A DNA stretch of 64,000 nucleotides from Henriciella algicola (GTDB lineage Bacteria; Pseudomonadota; Alphaproteobacteria; Caulobacterales; Hyphomonadaceae). This document shows, one piece after another, positions 24,444 to 34,433 of the stretch (its first letter is position 1; each line of letters starts with the position of its first letter). Below the pieces are notes generated by a model that made no database searches, was not told where the DNA came from, and saw only the letters and a program-made list of their open reading frames with translations. Location of the stretch: the NCBI RefSeq assembly GCF_003576245.1, contig NZ_QWGA01000006.1, positions 62,001 through 126,000 on the forward strand, in the 5' to 3' direction. A program made the position numbers and the translations under genes.

Positions 24444-25471
24444 CGGTCGGTGCGAATGCGCCAGACAAGCTGGTCGTGCCCGGCATCGCAATTTACGGAC
24501 ATGAAAGCGCGGTGAGACGCGATCGCGCCGCCCCATAGCTCCTGCCAGCAAGCCAACAGATCGTCGCGTGCTGTCCCTTCGATACCGCGAGCAATCCGAA
24601 GGCCAGTCTGCGTCACCAGCACATCTTCGCCATCTCGGGTGATCTCACACGCATCACCCATACCTGCGAGAATAGAGGCCAGGAAATCGGCGGCGTTACT
24701 GGCATCGCCATCAACGGCACCGACAGCTGCCGCCAAACCCGGATATTGCTGCAGACCTGTCAGGCGTGCTGCGCGTTTGCCAAGCTCAACTGCGCGGTCC
24801 CTGCCTATGGTTTCGGAAAGCGCGCGCAGGCCATTGCGCACATATTCCATCGCGTAGTTGCGGTTCGCCTTTGCAAGGCGTTCTTCGCTCCATTCACCGG
24901 CCGGAGGCTGAGGCTGTGCCGCAGGATCATACGCTGGCGGCCTCTCATCTGGCGCGAAAACAAGCCGCTCATCGTCGGCTAGCTTGCGGTCATATTCCTT
25001 GAAGTAGCCGCAAAGGCCGAACTGCCCTGTCACGTCTTCGGAAACGCACACAAAGCCGAGCCGCAGATTTTGCAGGCTAACGCCATTCTGCGCGTACCAG
25101 CCGTTCAGAAACCCCCGGCTTGCCTCCACTGGAATGCCGCAAATGGCCGGGCCAGCATACATCCAGCGCGGATAGCGAAACCGAACCCAGGCCTTGGTTG
25201 CGCTTTCTTCCATATACTCGACGGCGACCCCACCCATCCCGTTGGACAGAACATGATACTTGGCGCAGGCGACAGCGTGCGGCTGGCCGTTGAGACCCAG
25301 CTTTTCAAAGCTCGACAGGAATTTGTCCTCGTGCTGGCGTCGGAAGAGGCGGAACATCCAGTCGTAGACGGTCTGTTTCGTCTCTTCGACGGCCACCATG
25401 AGCTGCAGGCCGAGAAAGTATTGGTGGTGAAGTTCAGCCTGGGCGGCGATTGCGTGGTTCGTGTTCATCAT
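24440..25471 (-). CDS. Uncharacterised protein coupled to a Rieske oxygenase gene
   Basis: This 343-residue protein was not recognised. It looks soluble. The N-terminal part is helical (HHQYFLGLQLMVAVEETKQTVYDW), the middle has many aromatic and Cys residues (YPRWMYAGPAICGIPVEASRGFLNGWY, LGFVCVSEDVTGQFGLCGYF), then comes a Pro-rich linker, and a helical C-terminus (YVRNGLRALSETIGRDRAVELGKRAARLTG) that recalls helical repeats of small hydrolase or vinyl-reductase-like domains. Its ATG overlaps the Rieske gene stop by four bases, so the two are made together. A role as partner or downstream enzyme is inferred only from that. Confidence 0.6.
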   Translation of the reverse strand: MMNTNHAIAAQAELHHQYFLGLQLMVAVEETKQTVYDWMFRLFRRQHEDKFLSSFEKLGLNGQPHAVACAKYHVLSNGMGGVAVEYMEESATKAWVRFRYPRWMYAGPAICGIPVEASRGFLNGWYAQNGVSLQNLRLGFVCVSEDVTGQFGLCGYFKEYDRKLADDERLVFAPDERPPAYDPAAQPQPPAGEWSEERLAKANRNYAMEYVRNGLRALSETIGRDRAVELGKRAARLTGLQQYPGLAAAVGAVDGDASNAADFLASILAGMGDACEITRDGEDVLVTQTGLRIARGIEGTARDDLLACWQELWGGAIASHRAFMSVNCDAGHDQLVWRIRTDR

Positions 25472-26628
25472 TCTGCCGCGACCGCTTGCGAAGCCACGCC
25501 GTCAAGTTGCCTGTCTACAACCTTGTTGAACGCATCAAGCGCCCCCTCAAACCGGCCAAACAGCATGTGGTCATTGGCGCCCGAGGCAATGCTGGCCTGA
25601 ATGCTTTCACCAATCTCGAAATCCTCATCCAGCGTCGCCCGCGTGATTGCATGATTGCGCTTCCAGTGGTCAGGTCTGTCTGCCTCTCTATTGGGTGCAA
25701 GCGTCGTCATGCGCACCCGCGTCTCCCCGGCTGAAAGCGCCTCCTGATTGATCCAGGCAATATGATCGGACTGAACGAGAAGCGCCGTGTTCGGGAAGAT
25801 CGTGTAGAGTATTTGCGCGTGATCTCGCAGGCGCCAGTCTTGTCGCGCTTCGGCTTCCAGTTTCGTCATGCTGGTCCGCATGAGGATTGACCGCATGTGT
25901 GATCCGATCATCCGGTAAGATGAGAGATTATCCTCGAAGTATGGGCCGATCGTGGCGCGATGAGCGACCTTGAAGTGATAGGCCTCTATTCCGCCCTCGA
26001 CAAGGATCTTCCAGTTGGCCGCATGGACCGGCGCATCCTGCTGAGCGACGAACATGTCCTCGATACCGAGCGCATCCAGCTCTTCGCCAAGCGGACCGAG
26101 ATGATCGTCGAGGGTGACGGGGCTGTCCTCATCTGCTGTCACCCAGATAAAGCCGTGGCGCTCTTCACAGGTCAGCCGCTTAAGTCTGAGATCTGACTTC
26201 TGCAGCCCCGCAAAGCCTTCTTCAAAGTGCGGCGCGGCAATCAGTTCGCCAGAACTTGCATACGTCCAGGCATGGTAAGGGCAAGAGAAGCGGTGCTTGC
26301 AGCCAGATTCCTCCTCCACAAGTCGGGTACCCCGATGGCGGCAGACATTGAGAAAGGCGTTCGCCCGCCCAGCCTTGTCGCGCGTCAACAGGACCGGAAG
26401 ACCGGCAACTTCGCGCCTTAGGAACGCGCCTGCCCCTGATAGCTCGCTTGTGTGCGCTGCAATCGTGGGGAGTCTGCGGAAGATATGCTTACGCTCCAGC
26501 TGGAAGCGCGCTTCACTGAGATAGTGGTCAACCGGGTTCCTCGCGATCGTCTCGTCGAGAAAATGCGCCCTTTTGCTTTTCAGCGCCAGCAATTCATCGA
26601 TGAGTTCAAGCTCGAGCTGACGGTCCAT
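25468..26628 (-). CDS. Rieske non-haem iron oxygenase alpha subunit
   Basis: This 386-residue protein has a Rieske [2Fe-2S] centre with ligands C96, H98, C116 and H119 (CRHRG...SCPYHAWTY) and a mononuclear iron site with H218 and H223 in EAYHFKVAH, preceded by the typical NWKILVEGGIE. This is the alpha-subunit plan of ring-hydroxylating or demethylating oxygenases, which need a reductase for electrons. No reductase or beta subunit is adjacent; the only coupled gene is the unknown 343-residue protein. The gene is divergent from a TetR gene with two operators between the starts, so control by that TetR protein is likely. The substrate is unknown. Confidence 0.88.
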   Translation of the reverse strand: MDRQLELELIDELLALKSKRAHFLDETIARNPVDHYLSEARFQLERKHIFRRLPTIAAHTSELSGAGAFLRREVAGLPVLLTRDKAGRANAFLNVCRHRGTRLVEEESGCKHRFSCPYHAWTYASSGELIAAPHFEEGFAGLQKSDLRLKRLTCEERHGFIWVTADEDSPVTLDDHLGPLGEELDALGIEDMFVAQQDAPVHAANWKILVEGGIEAYHFKVAHRATIGPYFEDNLSSYRMIGSHMRSILMRTSMTKLEAEARQDWRLRDHAQILYTIFPNTALLVQSDHIAWINQEALSAGETRVRMTTLAPNREADRPDHWKRNHAITRATLDEDFEIGESIQASIASGANDHMLFGRFEGALDAFNKVVDRQLDGVASQAVAAE

Positions 26629-26650
26629 GGCGTCCTCCTGATTGCTGATA

Positions 26651-26690
26651 CTTACCGCTTGGTAAGTCCCTTAACTTACCGTATGGTAGG
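26651..26690. promoter_or_regulatory. Tandem TetR operators between the Rieske operon and tetR
   Basis: Two near-identical palindromes lie in the 87-bp divergent intergenic region. CTTACC-GCTT-GGTAAG (26651-26666) is perfect. CTTACC-GTAT-GGTAGG (26675-26690) has one mismatch. Their centres are 24 bp apart. Position, symmetry and duplication fit TetR-family sites. Repression of both directions is inferred. Confidence 0.75.
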
Positions 26691-26715
26691 TCGTCAAGGC
26701 GCACGGGAAATATCG

Positions 26716-27312
26716 ATGGCAAGAGACACGCGAGAACAGTTGCTCGACACCGCTGAGACGCTCTTTGCAGAACGTGGATTTTATGGCGTGAGCATCGCCG
26801 CCATCGCAGATGAGCTCGGCCTGACAAAACAGGCGCTACTTCACCACTTCGGGACCAAAGAGAAACTGTATGGTGAAGTGCTGAAGCGGATATCAGATCG
26901 CTTTGACGCCCTTGAAGACAACCGCGATCAGGCGCCGGAAGAGGTGTTTGCCGCCTATCTCAGAAACCTGAACACCTGGTCTCACGCCCAGCCGCAGCAA
27001 ACCGCGCTTCTAATGCGTGAGCTTCTTGATAACCGCCAACGGGCCGGATCGGCGGGTACCTGGTATCTGAAACCCTTTCTGGACCGATTGGCGGACAAGG
27101 TGCTGGCACTGGAAAAGTGGCAGGACGCCACGCGCCCGCAGGGGCTGGCGATGGCTTACCAGCTTCTTGGTGCCATCAACTACTTCTCCGTATCGGGCCC
27201 CACCCTGACCGGCATTTTTGGGTCAAGCTTCTATGGTGACCTCGAAAGTGCTCATGAGAACCAGTTAGCGCTCCTGATCGAAGCCGCAATCGGTTCAGGT
27301 CCTCCGGGCTAG
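26716..27312 (+). CDS. TetR-family transcriptional regulator
   Basis: This 198-residue protein has the TetR helix-turn-helix at residues ~5-50 (REQLLDTAETLFAERGFYGVS, then IAAIADELGLTKQALLHHFGTKEKLY) and a helical ligand-binding domain. The chosen ATG at 26716 gives the usual short N-terminus. An upstream in-frame ATG (26683) lies inside the second operator and would add 11 residues. It probably represses the divergent Rieske operon and itself. The stop shares CTAG with the convergent DJ-1 gene. Confidence 0.88.
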   Translation: MARDTREQLLDTAETLFAERGFYGVSIAAIADELGLTKQALLHHFGTKEKLYGEVLKRISDRFDALEDNRDQAPEEVFAAYLRNLNTWSHAQPQQTALLMRELLDNRQRAGSAGTWYLKPFLDRLADKVLALEKWQDATRPQGLAMAYQLLGAINYFSVSGPTLTGIFGSSFYGDLESAHENQLALLIEAAIGSGPPG

Positions 27313-28004
27313 AAGCCGAGCCTTTTCGCGATCGCTTTCACCTTGTCGGCACGCCCGGGTGCGGACCGGTTCACCAGCCCCCAGTAACGCTCCAACGTCG
27401 CCGGGTCAGCCTTTTCCGGTGAGCCGCTTTCGAAAGGCGGCTGCGGGTCATACTCGATAGACAGCTGGATGAATCTGGCGTGGTCTTCGCCTCTGATCTT
27501 TGCCGCGAGCGCGAGACCAAAATCGATGCCGGACGTTACCCCGCCGCCGGTGACGCGGTTGCGGTCAAAGACGACACGCTGCTTCACTGGCTCGGCGCCG
27601 AAGAAGGCGAGCTGGTCATGCGACGCCCAGTGGGTCGTGGCGCGGTAGCCCTTCAGGAGGCCCGCCGCGCCGAGCACGATGGAGCCCGTGCAGACGCTGG
27701 TGACCCAGCTTGCGTCAGCGCCCACCTTGCGGACCCAGTTCAAGACCTCTTCGTCTTGGATGACTTCCATCGTGCCAAAACCGCCCGGCACGCACAGGAT
27801 GTCGGCGCTTTGGGTTTCGGCGAATGTTCTGGTCGGCAGCAATGCAAACCCCGCATCCGTCGGCACCGGGTCTTTTGTCTTCCAGACCAGATCGACGGTC
27901 GTGTTGCCGAGCCGCGAGAGCACCTGCGCCGGGCCTGTCAGGTCAAGCTGGGTGACGTTTGGAAAGACGAGAAAAGCGACAGAAATTGGTGAAAGCTCAG
28001 ACAT
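27309..28004 (-). CDS. DJ-1/PfpI-family protein, isonitrile-hydratase-like
   Basis: This 231-residue protein has the DJ-1/PfpI fold with nucleophile C105 in SVCTGSIVLGAAGLL and D21 in QLDLTGP. The 84-residue spacing of this Asp and Cys equals that of the catalytic D17/C101 of Pseudomonas isonitrile hydratase, which turns isonitriles into N-formamides. The family also includes AraC-regulator input domains, but no DNA-binding part is present here. Function as a hydratase is plausible, not proven. It has no co-directional partner. Confidence 0.75.
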   Translation of the reverse strand: MSELSPISVAFLVFPNVTQLDLTGPAQVLSRLGNTTVDLVWKTKDPVPTDAGFALLPTRTFAETQSADILCVPGGFGTMEVIQDEEVLNWVRKVGADASWVTSVCTGSIVLGAAGLLKGYRATTHWASHDQLAFFGAEPVKQRVVFDRNRVTGGGVTSGIDFGLALAAKIRGEDHARFIQLSIEYDPQPPFESGSPEKADPATLERYWGLVNRSAPGRADKVKAIAKRLGF

Positions 28005-28450
28005 GGGCAGCCCTCCTTTGAAAGGTGAGGTTCATGCCCAGGCGCACGGCGGATCAGCGCCGCGCTCCCCGGTGGTAAACCACCCAAGCGCCAGTTACGC
28101 GGCTTTGCCAGCATATAGTGGTTTTACGTCATCGTCGATTGATGGCGATGCCCCCTTCGACCCGCATCCGCGGGCCACTTCCCCCGCAAGCGGGGGAAGA
28201 AGGGTAACCTATCAACGTATTGCCACCCTCCCCCGTGGACGGGGGAGGTGCCCGGTCCTTCGACAGGCTCAGGATGAGGGGCGGAGGGGGGCGTACTCAT
28301 GCATTGAATACAAAACGCAAACCTACCCTCTCCCGTTCTCCCAGGAAAGCTGGGACCCATGGCGGTTGAGAGGCGACGGCCCAGCCGCCATGGACCCCAC
28401 CTTTCGGTGGGGAGGCGGTATTCTTGAGTGCCAGGCGAGAAGTCGCAGAT
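28005..28450. repeat. 446-bp non-coding stretch made of palindromic intergenic repeats
   Basis: No gene is supported. Successive inverted repeats are: GGTGG/CCACC (28071-28084); CTTCCCCCG/CGGGGGAAG (28178-28199); CTCCCCCG/CGGGGGAG (28228-28247); a TCCTTCGACAGGCTCAGGAT element (28256-28280) of the kind scattered in many alphaproteobacterial genomes; CCCAG/CTGGG (28340-28355); and CCCCACC/GGTGGGG (28394-28411). This looks like a landing site for REP-type elements between genes. They are all different, so this is not a CRISPR array. Confidence 0.6.
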
Positions 28451-29347
28451 CTAAGGCTGGCGACGGCCGTCTGCGCGCGATTCCAATTCGTCCATGAAGG
28501 TGGAGACGCGGCGGGCGTTCATGCCGAGGTCGGAGAGGCCGACGCGGCTGATGGAGCGCATGTCGACGCGGGTCGCTCCTTCAACGGCACGGATGCGGAT
28601 GGCGACATCATCCTTGAAACCGAACCAGGTCGAGGTTTCGGTTGCTTCCAGCATGGTGCGCTCGACATCCTGACCGGTTTCGGGACGCGAGAAGATGTCC
28701 CAGCCGCGATCCTCTGCAATCTGGAGTGCGTAGGACGCAATCTCACCCGGCGACTGGTCGAAATAGACCGGTTCAATCGGGCGGTCATAGGCAGGCTCGA
28801 CCGTCTCACCGTCCACGGTGCGTTCGCGCTCAGCCTCTTCCTGCACTTCCGCGACGCGGCGCCCACCCATGCCGGGCCACCGGCCCTCAGCGCTCTCATC
28901 AATGGTTGGGTCGTCCTGTACTTCATTGAGCGCGCCGTCGCTGCGGCGCTGGGCAATGAGCGATTCAGAAAGGGCAATCGGCTCTGACCAGTCGGTCTGA
29001 ACATCGTGGATCGGCGGAAGCGATCCGGCCTGCGCCCCGAAGCCAGCAATCCGGAAGAAGACCATGAGCGCGATGAGAAGCGCCGCCAGCGCCAGCAGTG
29101 CGGGCTGGAAGCGAGGTGCCTTGATCAGTGCAATGATGAACGCGACGACGGCAAGGCCAAGCGCGAAGAAGGTAAGGATAGGCCCCCAGCTGAGGATCAT
29201 CTTGCCAAGGCCGAACTGCCAGCCCCAGAGCCCGAACTTTGAGCCAAGCGCGGCAGCCGCAAACCAGAGCACCGTGAAGATCGACACGCCGAGCGCGGCG
29301 CCCGCGACGGTCAGACGCCATCCACCCTTATTCGTCGTATCGCTCAT
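28451..29347 (-). CDS. DUF1499-domain membrane protein
   Basis: This 298-residue protein has about four membrane helices in the first 115 residues (LTVAGAALGVSIFTVLWF, MILSWGPILTFFALGLAVVAFIIAL, LLALAALLIALMVFF). A soluble DUF1499 domain follows (PVYFDQSPGEIASYALQIAEDRGWDIF, TSTWFGFKDDVAIRIR, GATRVDMRSISRVGLSDLGMNARRV). DUF1499 proteins are widespread in proteobacteria and of unknown function. Acidic linker residues 138-195 separate the parts. It precedes nothing co-directional within 300 bp except the repeat patch. Confidence 0.82.
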   Translation of the reverse strand: MSDTTNKGGWRLTVAGAALGVSIFTVLWFAAAALGSKFGLWGWQFGLGKMILSWGPILTFFALGLAVVAFIIALIKAPRFQPALLALAALLIALMVFFRIAGFGAQAGSLPPIHDVQTDWSEPIALSESLIAQRRSDGALNEVQDDPTIDESAEGRWPGMGGRRVAEVQEEAERERTVDGETVEPAYDRPIEPVYFDQSPGEIASYALQIAEDRGWDIFSRPETGQDVERTMLEATETSTWFGFKDDVAIRIRAVEGATRVDMRSISRVGLSDLGMNARRVSTFMDELESRADGRRQP

Positions 29348-29436
29348 TCCAGCCTCCCGAACTGTACTTATCAGAACGCGCCGAGATTTATCTCAGCGCT
29401 TTGCTTTTACAAACCTTCCCCTTGAGGAAGCGGCAG

Positions 29437-30210
29437 TTATCGCGTCTGGCCGCCATCGACAGGGATGATGGCACCGGTCACGAAACTTGCCCGATCGCTG
29501 AGAAGGTAGGCTGCCGCCGACCCGATCTCTTCCGGTTTGCCGAAGCGCTGGAGCGGGACTTCGCGGCGAATCCATTTCTTCCAGACATCGCCGCGCTCAC
29601 CCTCGCTGCGCTCTTCCCAGGCGCCGCCCGGGAAGATGATATTGCCTGGCGAGATCGCATTGATGCGGATGCCGGCTGGCCCGACGACACGGGCAAGCTC
29701 CTTGACCATATGGTTCATCGCCGCCTTGGCGGTGCCATAGGTGAGCGGCGTGCCGAGCGCGCCCATGCCCGCGATGGAGGAAATGGCCACAATCGACCCT
29801 TGTCCGCGTGGCTCCATCTTGCGCAGGCAGGTGCGGGCGAGACGGAAGGCGCTATCGAGATTTTGCTGCATCCCGGCCGTCCAGGTGTCGTCATCGACAT
29901 CGAAGCCCGGTGGGCAAGGATGAAGACCGACATTGGCGACCGCGCCCCAGAGCGGACCAAACTCGTTTTCGATGGCGTCGACCATCTCTTCGAGCGTCTT
30001 TGTTTCGCGGAGGTCGCCAGCACGCGCCCAGAGGCGGTCCTCGCCATACTGGCTGGCGAGGCGGGCGCGTTCTTCTTCCAGCTTCTCGGCGCCGCGCGCC
30101 GCAATGGCCACGCGCGCGCCTTCTTCCAGAAGCGTTTCCACGATCCCGAGGCCAATGCCGCGGCTAGCGCCCGCGACAAAGACCACCTTGTCCTTCAGGT
30201 TCAGATCCAT
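29437..30210 (-). CDS. Short-chain dehydrogenase/reductase
   Basis: This 257-residue classical SDR has the cofactor loop VAGASRGIGLGI, the NxG-like VANVG, catalytic Ser in AISSIAG, the YGTAKAAMNH Tyr-x3-Lys pair, and the C-terminal SFVTGAIIPVDGGQTR. An Arg after the second strand (AARG) hints at NADP preference, but this is uncertain. It starts four bases after the acyl-CoA ligase stop, so the two are probably co-transcribed and may act in the same fatty-acid or alcohol pathway. Confidence 0.87.
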   Translation of the reverse strand: MDLNLKDKVVFVAGASRGIGLGIVETLLEEGARVAIAARGAEKLEEERARLASQYGEDRLWARAGDLRETKTLEEMVDAIENEFGPLWGAVANVGLHPCPPGFDVDDDTWTAGMQQNLDSAFRLARTCLRKMEPRGQGSIVAISSIAGMGALGTPLTYGTAKAAMNHMVKELARVVGPAGIRINAISPGNIIFPGGAWEERSEGERGDVWKKWIRREVPLQRFGKPEEIGSAAAYLLSDRASFVTGAIIPVDGGQTR

Positions 30211-30214
30211 CCGG

Positions 30215-31837
<1,623 letters not shown>

Positions 31838-31933
31838 GTTCTTTCCTCCATAATTTTTTCACGGGTTTCCGTGGCGTTCGGTTTCTTCTATGTCCCAGCT
31901 ACTTCTACGGCAAGCGATGGCGAGCGAGGTCAA

Positions 31934-32926
31934 ATGTCCCAGACACATTTTCTAATGGGCGCCCTGTTTCTGGGCTCCGTTCTTGCTGGCTGCAACGAGA
32001 CCGCAACCGCCCCTGCGGAGACATCCGAAACCGCGGCAGCGGAATCGCCTGTCGAAACCGATCAGTCAGCGCCCCCTGTTTCGAGCGGCCGTGACCTTCC
32101 CCGTCTCTTTGACTGTGTCCGCGAAGAAGGCGGCGTGCTCATCGCTGCCCATCGCGGCGGCCCTGCCCCCGGTTTTCCGGAGAACGCGGTCGAAACCTTT
32201 CAGCACGCGCTAGATGCCGGTATTCCGATGATGGAGATCGACGTCGCCGAGAGCCGGGATGGTGTCCTGTTCCTTATGCATGACCGCTCCCTCACCCGCA
32301 CGACGACAGGTGAAGGGCCGGTGGCCGATACAGGCTGGGGTGAGATTTCGCAGCTGCGCCTCGTCGATAATGAAGGCCGGGTCACCTCGTTCAACCCACC
32401 GACGCTGGCCGACGCGCTGGAATGGGCCGTGAAGACCGGCGGGATCCTCGAACTCGACCGCAAGGAAACAACCAGCTTCCGCAACATCATCGGTGAGGTT
32501 CGCGGCGCAGGCGCCGAGAACAATGTCATCATCATCACCTATTCGGATGAGGAAGCCTGGCAGGTCGCTGAGATTGCGCCGGACCTCATGATGACGGCAG
32601 GTGTCGGCAACCGCGCGCATGAAGCCGCCCTCCTCGAAGGCGGTGTTGATCCTGACAAGCTCGTGGCATGGACGGGTACGCGCGAGCCAAGCTTCGGCAA
32701 ATGGCGCGGGCTAGCAAGCAAGGATATTGAAAGCGCCTTTGGCACGCTTGGCCGCCCGGGCGAGCGGCTCGACGATCAATACTGGGCTGATGGAGACCCG
32801 TCCGAATACGTATCACTGATAGAAAACGGGCTTGTGCTGCTTGCAACGGACACGCCGTACAGACTGGTAAGTGATGGCGGCCTTCCAACGCAATTCATAA
32901 ACGCAACTGAAACCTGTTTGAGATAG
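31934..32926 (+). CDS. Glycerophosphodiester phosphodiesterase, lipoprotein
   Basis: This 330-residue protein has a lipoprotein signal (FLMGALFLGSVLAGC, lipidated Cys ~19), a Thr/Ala/Glu-rich linker, and a GDPD TIM-barrel: AAHRGGPAPGFPENAVETF (catalytic His and Glu), EIDVAESRDGVLFLMHDRSLTRTTTG (metal ligands and second His). Such enzymes split glycerophosphodiesters from phospholipid turnover into glycerol-3-phosphate and alcohol. It is anchored on the periplasmic side of a membrane. The ATG follows GCGAGGTCAA. The frame extends upstream through the ligase antisense, which is not used. Confidence 0.87.
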   Translation: MSQTHFLMGALFLGSVLAGCNETATAPAETSETAAAESPVETDQSAPPVSSGRDLPRLFDCVREEGGVLIAAHRGGPAPGFPENAVETFQHALDAGIPMMEIDVAESRDGVLFLMHDRSLTRTTTGEGPVADTGWGEISQLRLVDNEGRVTSFNPPTLADALEWAVKTGGILELDRKETTSFRNIIGEVRGAGAENNVIIITYSDEEAWQVAEIAPDLMMTAGVGNRAHEAALLEGGVDPDKLVAWTGTREPSFGKWRGLASKDIESAFGTLGRPGERLDDQYWADGDPSEYVSLIENGLVLLATDTPYRLVSDGGLPTQFINATETCLR

Positions 32927-32977
32927 ACAGGTGTTGGCTCTCAGCCACGCATCAGCCCCCAAAAAGGCTTCAAAATT

Positions 32978-32995
32978 TTATCTTTAGAAAGATAA
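32978..32995. promoter_or_regulatory. 18-bp A/T-rich palindrome upstream of the desaturase cassettes
   Basis: TTATCTTTAGAAAGATAA is a palindrome with an AG centre, in the 173-bp gap between the GDPD gene and the first cassette. It is A/T rich against a GC-rich background. It could be a regulator site for the cassettes or a transcript hairpin; no T-run follows. Confidence 0.45.
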
Positions 32996-33099
32996 TATTC
33001 ACCTTTTCAGGCGATTAATCCTCAGTAGAAGAGCCGGTTATCGGATAGGGACACGCCTCCCGACGCTGACCAGAGTTCTGCGGAGGGGTTCGTTTGACC

Positions 33100-33297
33100 A
33101 TGCAAAAAGCCATGCTGCGTCGACTGTACAAGCTTGGTCCGATGATCTTCGGGCTCGGCTTCCTGACCCCGCTTGCTGCACAGCTTCTGCAATCGGCCGA
33201 TGTGCCGCTGCCATTTGGCATGTCGGCTCTTCTCGCCGGCTTCCTGATCGCCATGGCAATCGCCATTCCTGCACAGTTAAGGGGGCGCTGGGTCTGA
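33100..33297 (+). CDS. Small two-helix membrane protein, cassette copy 1
   Basis: This 65-residue protein was not recognised. It has a short basic N-terminus (MQKAMLRRLYKLGP), two hydrophobic helices, and ends in the motif AQLRGRWV, which is shared with the second cassette. The chosen ATG at 33100 follows GGAGGGG by 11 bases; a TTG two codons earlier is closer to it. Its TGA shares one base with the desaturase ATG (TGATG), so translation is coupled. The same gene order repeats at 34.2 kb, which argues that the protein works with the desaturase, for example as a membrane partner. Confidence 0.6.
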   Translation: MQKAMLRRLYKLGPMIFGLGFLTPLAAQLLQSADVPLPFGMSALLAGFLIAMAIAIPAQLRGRWV

Positions 33298-34169
33298 TGT
33301 CGAACCGTGACCTTTCCATGCTGACGCCGAAAGAACTTGCGCGCATCGAGCGTGAGATCGCCCGCAAGCATATTGGCAAGTTTCCCTGGCTGGCCGTGAC
33401 AGCCGGCATCGGCGTATTCATTGGCTGGCTGGCGCTCTGGCCGCTCGTTCTAATGAATATCATTCCGGCATGGGCTGGTTTCATTGCCGCAACCATTTTC
33501 GCGATCATCGGCTATCTTCCGTCGCACGAAGCCCAGCATGACATCATTGCCCGGCCCGGCTCTCGGCTTCGATGGCTCAACGAACTGGTCGGACATGTGT
33601 CGACTGTTCCGCTTGCTCTTCCCTTCGACCTCGCGCGGGTAACGCATAGAGAACACCACCTCCACACAAACCACCCAGAGCTGGACCCGGACCACGGCTC
33701 CAGTGCGTCAGGGCCTCTCATGGCGATCTGGACCGCCATCCAGAACGTCCAGCCAAAGGGGCGGGGCGGCCACAATGCCTATAGCCGCACGCTGAAGCGT
33801 CTCGGCCGGAAAGATGTCCTGATAAGCTCAGCGCTGTACCGCGTCGCCTGGTTTCTGACCCTGTTTGCCCTTGCCTGGACCGGGCACGCCATCGAGGCAG
33901 CGGCGCTCTGGTGGCTGCCGCACCATGTCGGCTACATCTATATCCAGTATTATCTGAGCTGGGCGCCGCACCACCCGGCCAATGAGACCGCCCGCTACCG
34001 CCACACCCGCAGCTTCCGCGCCGCGCTTGGCAATATCGGATCGCTCGGCATGCAGTACCACATCGTGCACCACCTGCACCCGCGCATCCCTTTCCTGCGC
34101 ACGCCCGAGGCCTACTGGGAAATGAAACCTGTTCTGGAAGCGCAAGGCGCACGGGTCGAGGACCTCTAG
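33297..34169 (+). CDS. Desaturase/hydroxylase-superfamily membrane enzyme, cassette copy 1
   Basis: This 290-residue integral membrane protein has the three histidine clusters of the di-iron fatty acid desaturase superfamily: H77/H81 in PSHEAQHD, H117/H120/H121 in THREHH, and H255/H258/H259 in QYHIVHHLHP. Four predicted helices separate them. The NHPELDPDHG segment after the second box recalls CrtR-type carotenoid hydroxylases, so a carotenoid or other lipid substrate is possible. The substrate is not determined. The paralogue in copy 2 shares all boxes. Confidence 0.8.
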   Translation: MSNRDLSMLTPKELARIEREIARKHIGKFPWLAVTAGIGVFIGWLALWPLVLMNIIPAWAGFIAATIFAIIGYLPSHEAQHDIIARPGSRLRWLNELVGHVSTVPLALPFDLARVTHREHHLHTNHPELDPDHGSSASGPLMAIWTAIQNVQPKGRGGHNAYSRTLKRLGRKDVLISSALYRVAWFLTLFALAWTGHAIEAAALWWLPHHVGYIYIQYYLSWAPHHPANETARYRHTRSFRAALGNIGSLGMQYHIVHHLHPRIPFLRTPEAYWEMKPVLEAQGARVEDL

Positions 34170-34238
34170 CGACCCGTCCACGGCGGTGCATTGCCAAAAG
34201 TTGACGCATGTGTCATTTTCTTCCTCGGGAGAAAACGC

Positions 34239-34433
34239 ATGGCCATTGCTCTACGCACCTTGTTCAGGTTCGGACCGCTCATTTTTGCTTTCGGTTTCCT
34301 TGCGCCGCTGGCCGCGCAGATCATCGAGGCACTTGAAATCATACCTCCATTTGGTCTCGCTCCGCTGACAGTCGGGCTCGCTCTTGCCGGTCTGCTGGGG
34401 CTGGCCGCGCAATTGAGGGGGCGCTGGGTATGA
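34239..34433 (+). CDS. Small two-helix membrane protein, cassette copy 2
   Basis: This 64-residue paralogue of the first small protein has a similar basic N-terminus (MAIALRTLFRFGPLIFAFGFL), a shared Pro-Leu-Ala-Ala-Gln turn (APLAAQ; TPLAAQ in copy 1) and the same AAQLRGRWV end. GGGAGAAAACGC precedes the ATG; upstream in-frame codons are ignored. The ATGA junction with the downstream desaturase overlaps four bases. Confidence 0.62.
   Translation: MAIALRTLFRFGPLIFAFGFLAPLAAQIIEALEIIPPFGLAPLTVGLALAGLLGLAAQLRGRWV

Noticed and set aside
28178-28411. Possible CRISPR array
   Set aside because: The palindromes differ in sequence and spacing, there are no equal repeats or spacers and no cas genes.
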